64,000 bases of DNA from assembly GCA_963575645.1 (NCBI GenBank), contig OY754466.1, forward strand, positions 43,556,001 through 43,620,000. The letters are read 5' to 3'. Positions 60,476 to 64,000 of the stretch are shown one piece after another (the stretch's first letter is position 1; each line of letters opens with the position of its first letter). Source of the stretch: Xanthostigma xanthostigma (lineage: Eukaryota > Arthropoda > Insecta > Raphidioptera > Raphidiidae). The translations under genes were made by a program, and so were the position numbers. Under the pieces are notes generated by a model. That model was not told the DNA's origin. It saw nothing but the letters and a program-made list of their open reading frames with translations, and ran no database searches.

Positions 60476-63400
60476 GTAAGTAGCTTTCAGTGTTCTTTAT
60501 ATCTCCAAAATTGTTAAAATAAATAAGGCTTGAAAATAGCCGAGCACAAGACTGTGGACTATAAGGCTCATTTACACGGGTATAGTTGCGGGTAGATTAA
60601 AGTAGCAAGTAGAGTGCACTCTACCGTCCGCTCTTGCTCTACCGTTTCATCTCTGAATTTGGTCACACAACGTATAGTACTGATGCTAGCATAGTGTGAT
60701 GTGGTGTCTGTTGGACTCCAAAGCCCCCCATTGCCATTCTTTCCACGATTTTATTTTCCGCAGCTTGCTTCATATTTTTATTTCTGTAGTTTACACTACT
60801 TAAATTCCATAAACACTCGTATTCGCCACACAACTCTACAAGTTTTAAAGTTTCATCTTCGCTGAATTTCATTTTCACTATTTTATTTAAACAAGACACA
60901 ACGTGGCTTCAGCCGGAATGACAGCGTCCTCTCTCCTACCTACTATACTCTACTACAGAATCAGACCGCGTTCCATGGGTAGAGTGCGTAGGCAAGTGGA
61001 TATTTTGACGGTGGTGGTGGTAGTAGAGTAGACTTACTTTGTCACATGTCGCTAGTAACTCTACTCTACCACCTACTACACACTCTACTCTACTGACTGT
61101 TTATACGGGTAGAGTTACTTTACTCTATCAAGTACTTGCCTCATTGCCTCATTAGGCCCCAGGCACGATACGAGCGGCGAGCGTCGAGCGGCACTCGAGC
61201 GTCACCAGAGCGGCGAGGGTGGTCACGATACAAGCGGCGTTAGAGCTGCTGTTTGAGCGGCAACCTTGATTTGTATCCAGCCACCAGTGTGTCGCAATAT
61301 GCCTTCGAGTGAGGACCTAGTACATCTTCTGTTGTTATCGGAAAATTCAATATTGAAAAGGCGGGTAGTTCGGAGGTGCAAGCGTGGGATAAAAAGAAGG
61401 GGGGTTCATCCCATTCACAGGAGAAGAAAGGGTTTATGGAGAGTACCACCATCTCATCAAACAGGGATGAACGACACTGAGCTACACATATCAAATTTTC
61501 AATTTGAGTATCACTAAGCTTTTTCAAAGCAACAATGTCCTTTTTCTTAAGTTTGCCGGAGGCCCACGTAGTTCTTGCTCCTTTGAGATCTTGAACTAGA
61601 CTGAAAACCGTGGGAAGAATCATGACTCATCTAAGCGTCGAGCGTCGTACAAAAAGTAATCGGGTAGGATTTGGCGGTGCCTTCGACGCTAAGCGGCGCC
61701 GCTCACTGTCGCTCACCGCTCAGGTCTATCGTGACACCCCTCTTCAAATTTGCACGGCAACATATGGGGCCCGATTGCACTGCGGTGCCGCTCTGACGCT
61801 TGACGCTCGACGCTCACCGCTCGTATCGTGCCCGGAGCCTTACTCTACCCGTGCAAATGAGCCTGTAAGTTGTGATCATACACATATCTGTGGTTGTGAC
61901 ACAGTGTGTGCTATTCATGATCCGCGCAGAACGGGGGCAAGCGCACGTTGCCTGTTGTGCGTCTAATTATTCAAACAATAATAGAGATTCAAATAGTCAT
62001 TATTATTATCTCTATTGTCGTTTTAATCAACATAATAATTTCACATATCGGCGTACAGAATTGGACTGCTGTAGTCCCCCAGTACACATTCAACGACGGA
62101 GGAAAGAGAGGACAATAAATTTAGGGTATTGCGTACGCCTCTTTGTGACGTAATTTTCAATGAACACAGTGAGATATTTTAGAAAAACAATATCAACGTA
62201 ATTTATAGAAGTAAATCAACTCCAAAAGTAAAAAATAATTGTCCCAATTAATATCATAATATATCTTCATTACATTATGTTGAGCTGTCTTCGCAAGACG
62301 TAATTTTTGAAGTAAAACTTCAAAGGCACGCTTGACTTGGGGAGTAAGCTGGTGAATGCGTGGCGAGAGATTTACGGAAGTGTGATCGGGCGAGGCAAAC
62401 GGAAGTTGAGAGGGAGATATAAGTCAGTGAAAATAGAAAGAGGATGACAAATACTTCACTGGCTAGTGACGCCATTAGGTGGCCGAAACAAATACTTCAC
62501 TGGCTAGAGGCGCCATCAGGTGGCCGAAAATATAAGCAGTACTAACAATACAATGACACATACTTTACTTGCCAGTGGCGCTATCGGGTGACAGAAAAAA
62601 GTTTTGTAAACCTACTTAACTTGCAGAGCTAAATAATATTTAATAAAGATTTACGCTTAAAATCCAACGAGAGTTAAGTAATTGCAATGTATTACTTTTG
62701 TTTTCATTATCTTTATATTTCTTTCTTCTTACATTACACTGTTCATTTCGTTCTTGAACAATTTTATAAATTAATATTTTGTTCAATACAATAAATATTC
62801 TACGTTTAAAGTGAATAAAATATTGTAAATTCATTTAAAGTTCATATTTTGTGAATTTTCAGGTGAATAATAAATTATGGCAGGAAGAAGTTTTACTTCA
62901 GTCGTGTGGTTTAAAGCACACTCGTTTTTTTTATGAAAACTGCCATATTTACTTTTGGAATTGATTTATTTTTATAAATTACTTTGCTCTCTTTCTGACG
63001 TTTCCGTATTAGACGTTTATCTTTGAGGTTTCCTTATTGGCGCTTTACTATCAGTAGATCTGCGTATTGTTGGTGAACGATGAAGGAGTGTGCCTCCACT
63101 TTATCGTCCTCTCTTTCTATATCATTTAACTCCCGCAGTCTAGACTAGTCATATGCTTTTACATATTATCGCAATGTGTTGTTGCAGGGCGCAAGAGTAA
63201 ACATTTTGTATTCAAGGAAAAGAGAGTAAGTAACGTATTTAAGAGTTCTCTTAAAATCTTAAAACATAACTTTTGTTCATTTCATGATTACGTCAATTTG
63301 AATCAAACTCTAAAATCTGAGAAACTTTATGCCAACATTAAAGGAATCGTTAGAGCGCTAAACATGTCTGTTACGAATTATTAAAAAAACACACATGTTT

Positions 63401-64000
63401 TCATTAAACGTAAATAATCTGAATTAAAATATTTTTTAGTGAAATACCGGACCTATGGATTGCGAATGACATTTCACTTACTGAAAAGGTTTTCTATAGA
63501 AAAAGAAGGCAAATCATATTTAATACAATAAGAAGAATGTTGCCAGAATCAAAGAGACCAGCAAGCATAGAAAAGGTGAAAAAATGTGAATAAAAATCTA
63601 TAAAGAAATTAAATTTACGACTTTTGAGCTCATATTTTCAGACACCAATAATTGGGATCGTGGCATCAGCTGGAGGTATACGAGCCAGCATTGCTTTGGC
63701 AGCTGTGATAGAAGCTTTACAAGAACTGAAATTATTTCAATTGATTATGTATATATCAAGTCAAGATGGTTCTTCATGGTATGAATTATATTCTTCTTTA
63801 GATCCAATGTACACTCAATTATAGTTTTAAAAGTTTCAAAATTAACGGCGAAATTTTTTTTAAAAATATCTTCAAAAATAAAATAAATATTTCTCTCGTT
63901 CTTCTGCTACATTCTGTATAAAAAGATTTATTTTACATTTTCGCTATTCTAGGTATTTATCTCAGCTTTATACACACCCTCAATTTATGGAAAAAGGCGC
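58947..64000 (+). CDS. Cytosolic phospholipase A2 (group IV)-like gene, partial, 7 exons, possible pseudoenzyme
   Basis: The family binds membranes through an N-terminal C2 domain and releases fatty acids from phospholipids with a Ser/Asp dyad. Exons are 58947-59041, 59280-59426, 60360-60475, 63188-63225, 63440-63575, 63642-63778 and 63953-64000. All introns are GT-AG and every phase joins, giving 239 codons. Order: C2 domain (start YDKIYEIVHRTVH; middle KRTRTV...SPVW; end NLGTYYLQM), linker PDLWIANDISLTEK, then lipase start TPIIGIVASAGGIRA and YISSQDGSSWYLSQLYTHP. Family members have a GLSGS nucleophile elbow; here the aligned stretch is SQDGS, so the catalytic Ser is Asp. The oxyanion Gly-Gly and the Arg two residues later are kept. 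The first coding exon is not identified (58947 starts mid-codon) and the C-terminus lies beyond the window. Splice sites and frames are intact, so it does not look like a decayed pseudogene. Family assignment is from recognised motifs, not a search. Confidence 0.85.
59708..60214 (+). mobile_element. hAT MITE family 1, copy 4, inside a cPLA2-like intron
   Basis: Same TIRs and central hairpin as the copy at 14201, but 507 bases long because of small deletions near the right end. Flanks ATTGCTAG and ATTCCGAG are an imperfect 8-bp duplication (6 of 8), suggesting an older insertion. It lies in the intron 59427-60359 and leaves both splice sites intact. Confidence 0.88.
60663..60899 (-). CDS. MADF-domain protein fragment of a transposon
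   Basis: 78 codons on the minus strand. The core MKFSEDETLKLVELCGEYEC, then LWNLSSVNYRNK and KIVERMAMGGFG, is a near-textbook N-terminal MADF (Adf-1/Myb-like DNA-binding) domain. Only the first part of the domain is present before the frame ends, and no downstream half was found, so it is a remnant. It lies entirely within the TIR element 60564-61864 and is antisense to the host gene. Confidence 0.7.
   Translation of the reverse strand: MSCLNKIVKMKFSEDETLKLVELCGEYECLWNLSSVNYRNKNMKQAAENKIVERMAMGGFGVQQTPHHTMLASVLYVV
61155..61839 (+). mobile_element. PIF/Harbinger element, deletion derivative, TTA duplication
   Basis: TIRs of the form GGCYCCRGGCACGATACGAG; flanks are TTA (61152-61154 and 61840-61842), the 3-bp duplication typical of Harbinger. 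On the + strand 61299-61470 resembles the start of a Harbinger transposase: RRGVHPIHRRRK, then in another frame YGEYHHLIKQG, so a frameshift is present. A remnant of another ORF runs on the minus strand (LKKKDIVALKKLSDTQIENL, about 61485-61623). The two meet head to head where the middle was deleted. Confidence 0.65.
61865..63187. other. Rest of the large cPLA2-like intron
   Basis: Apart from the tandem repeat at 62449-62600 only AT-rich sequence is seen. Confidence 0.5.
62449..62600. repeat. Tandem repeat, three units of about 50 bases
   Basis: Units contain AATACTTCACTGGCTAG and GCGCCATCAGGTGGCCGAAA; the third is more diverged. It is inside the 2.7-kb intron 60476-63187 of the cPLA2-like gene. 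Confidence 0.7.
63642..64000 (+). other. Start of the cPLA2 catalytic domain, nucleophile replaced by Asp
   Basis: Exon 63642-63778 ends in the middle of a Trp codon (tg|gtatga) and exon 63953 onward supplies the last base, giving SSW-YLSQLYTHPQFMEKG. This matches the family block STWYMSTLYSHP and fixes the alignment across the elbow: family YVAGLSGSTW against YISSQDGSSW here. The nucleophile position (Ser228 in cPLA2-alpha) reads Asp. Glycines of the oxyanion loop (SAGGIRA against SGGGFRA) are retained apart from the first Gly, which is Ala. The partner Asp of the dyad lies outside the window. Confidence 0.8.

Larger units (their letters stand above)
60564..61864 (-). mobile_element. TIR element with MADF-domain ORF, hosting a second element
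   Basis: Ends AGGCTCATTTACACGGGTA and (complement) AGGCTCATTTGCACGGGTA. CTCTAC/GTAGAG motifs are repeated inside both ends. Its own coding remnant is the MADF ORF at 60663-60899. MADF proteins accompany some PIF/Harbinger transposases, which suggests that superfamily. A 685-base element (61155-61839) is inserted near the right end. It lies in the intron 60476-63187 of the cPLA2-like gene. Confidence 0.6.

Noticed and set aside
61240-61623. 127-codon minus-strand gene
   Set aside because: Only its upstream third looks coding; the rest is antisense to the transposase remnant, a deletion junction in the Harbinger element.

Overview
The window looks like a piece of an animal nuclear genome, most likely an arthropod and probably an insect. 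It is AT-rich and intron-bearing, with very low gene density and no operons, rRNA or CRISPR. It carries a dense mix of hAT, PIF/Harbinger, pogo-like, Helitron and foldback DNA elements, tRNA-headed SINEs and Penelope-type hammerhead motifs. The species cannot be fixed from sequence alone.

Two genes can be supported. (1) At the right edge, 58947 to past 64000 on the + strand, seven spliced exons with matching phases encode the N-terminal C2 domain and the start of the lipase domain of a group IV cytosolic phospholipase A2 (cPLA2) homologue. The gene continues off the window. Its nucleophile-elbow serine position is Asp, and the usual C2 calcium ligands that can be checked are substituted, so it may be a cPLA2 pseudoenzyme. 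(2) At 10186-11108 (+) a two-exon gene encodes an unrecognised 180-residue protein. Weaker exon candidates are at 26301-26521 (+), whose splice phase fits the first visible cPLA2 exon, and at 27044-27093 (-), a 50-nt exon with strong splice signals.

Layout. 1-9.8 kb: hAT elements (1597-2333 with a transposase C-terminal relic, 3871-4332, 7076-7413), a pogo-like MITE (6384-6814) and a Helitron-like repeat near 8.5 kb. 9.8-11.1 kb: the orphan gene. 11.3-31.3 kb: repeated MITE families, a 2.2-kb palindrome (16004-18209), a three-layer nested insertion (24309-26166) and a 1.27-kb palindrome with a repeated GCCAGAC motif (30044-31308). 31.3-44 kb: a pogo relic with a helix-turn-helix remnant (34472-35756), two hAT MITE copies, nested palindromes at 38.6-40.2 kb and several MITEs. 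44-55 kb: hammerhead-type motifs, tRNA-like SINE heads, and a Helitron at 48288-48895 whose empty target site survives in the other arm of the palindrome it entered. 55-64 kb: quiet AT-rich DNA, then the cPLA2-like gene with a MITE ending 18 bp before an exon, a hAT MITE in one intron and nested Harbinger-type elements in another.

Most of the window is therefore the product of repeated transposon insertion around, and inside the introns of, a few host genes. The observations most worth following are the apparently inactivated cPLA2, the hammerhead ribozyme motifs (one at the tip of a long hairpin), and the Helitron that carries a tRNA-Lys-like segment.
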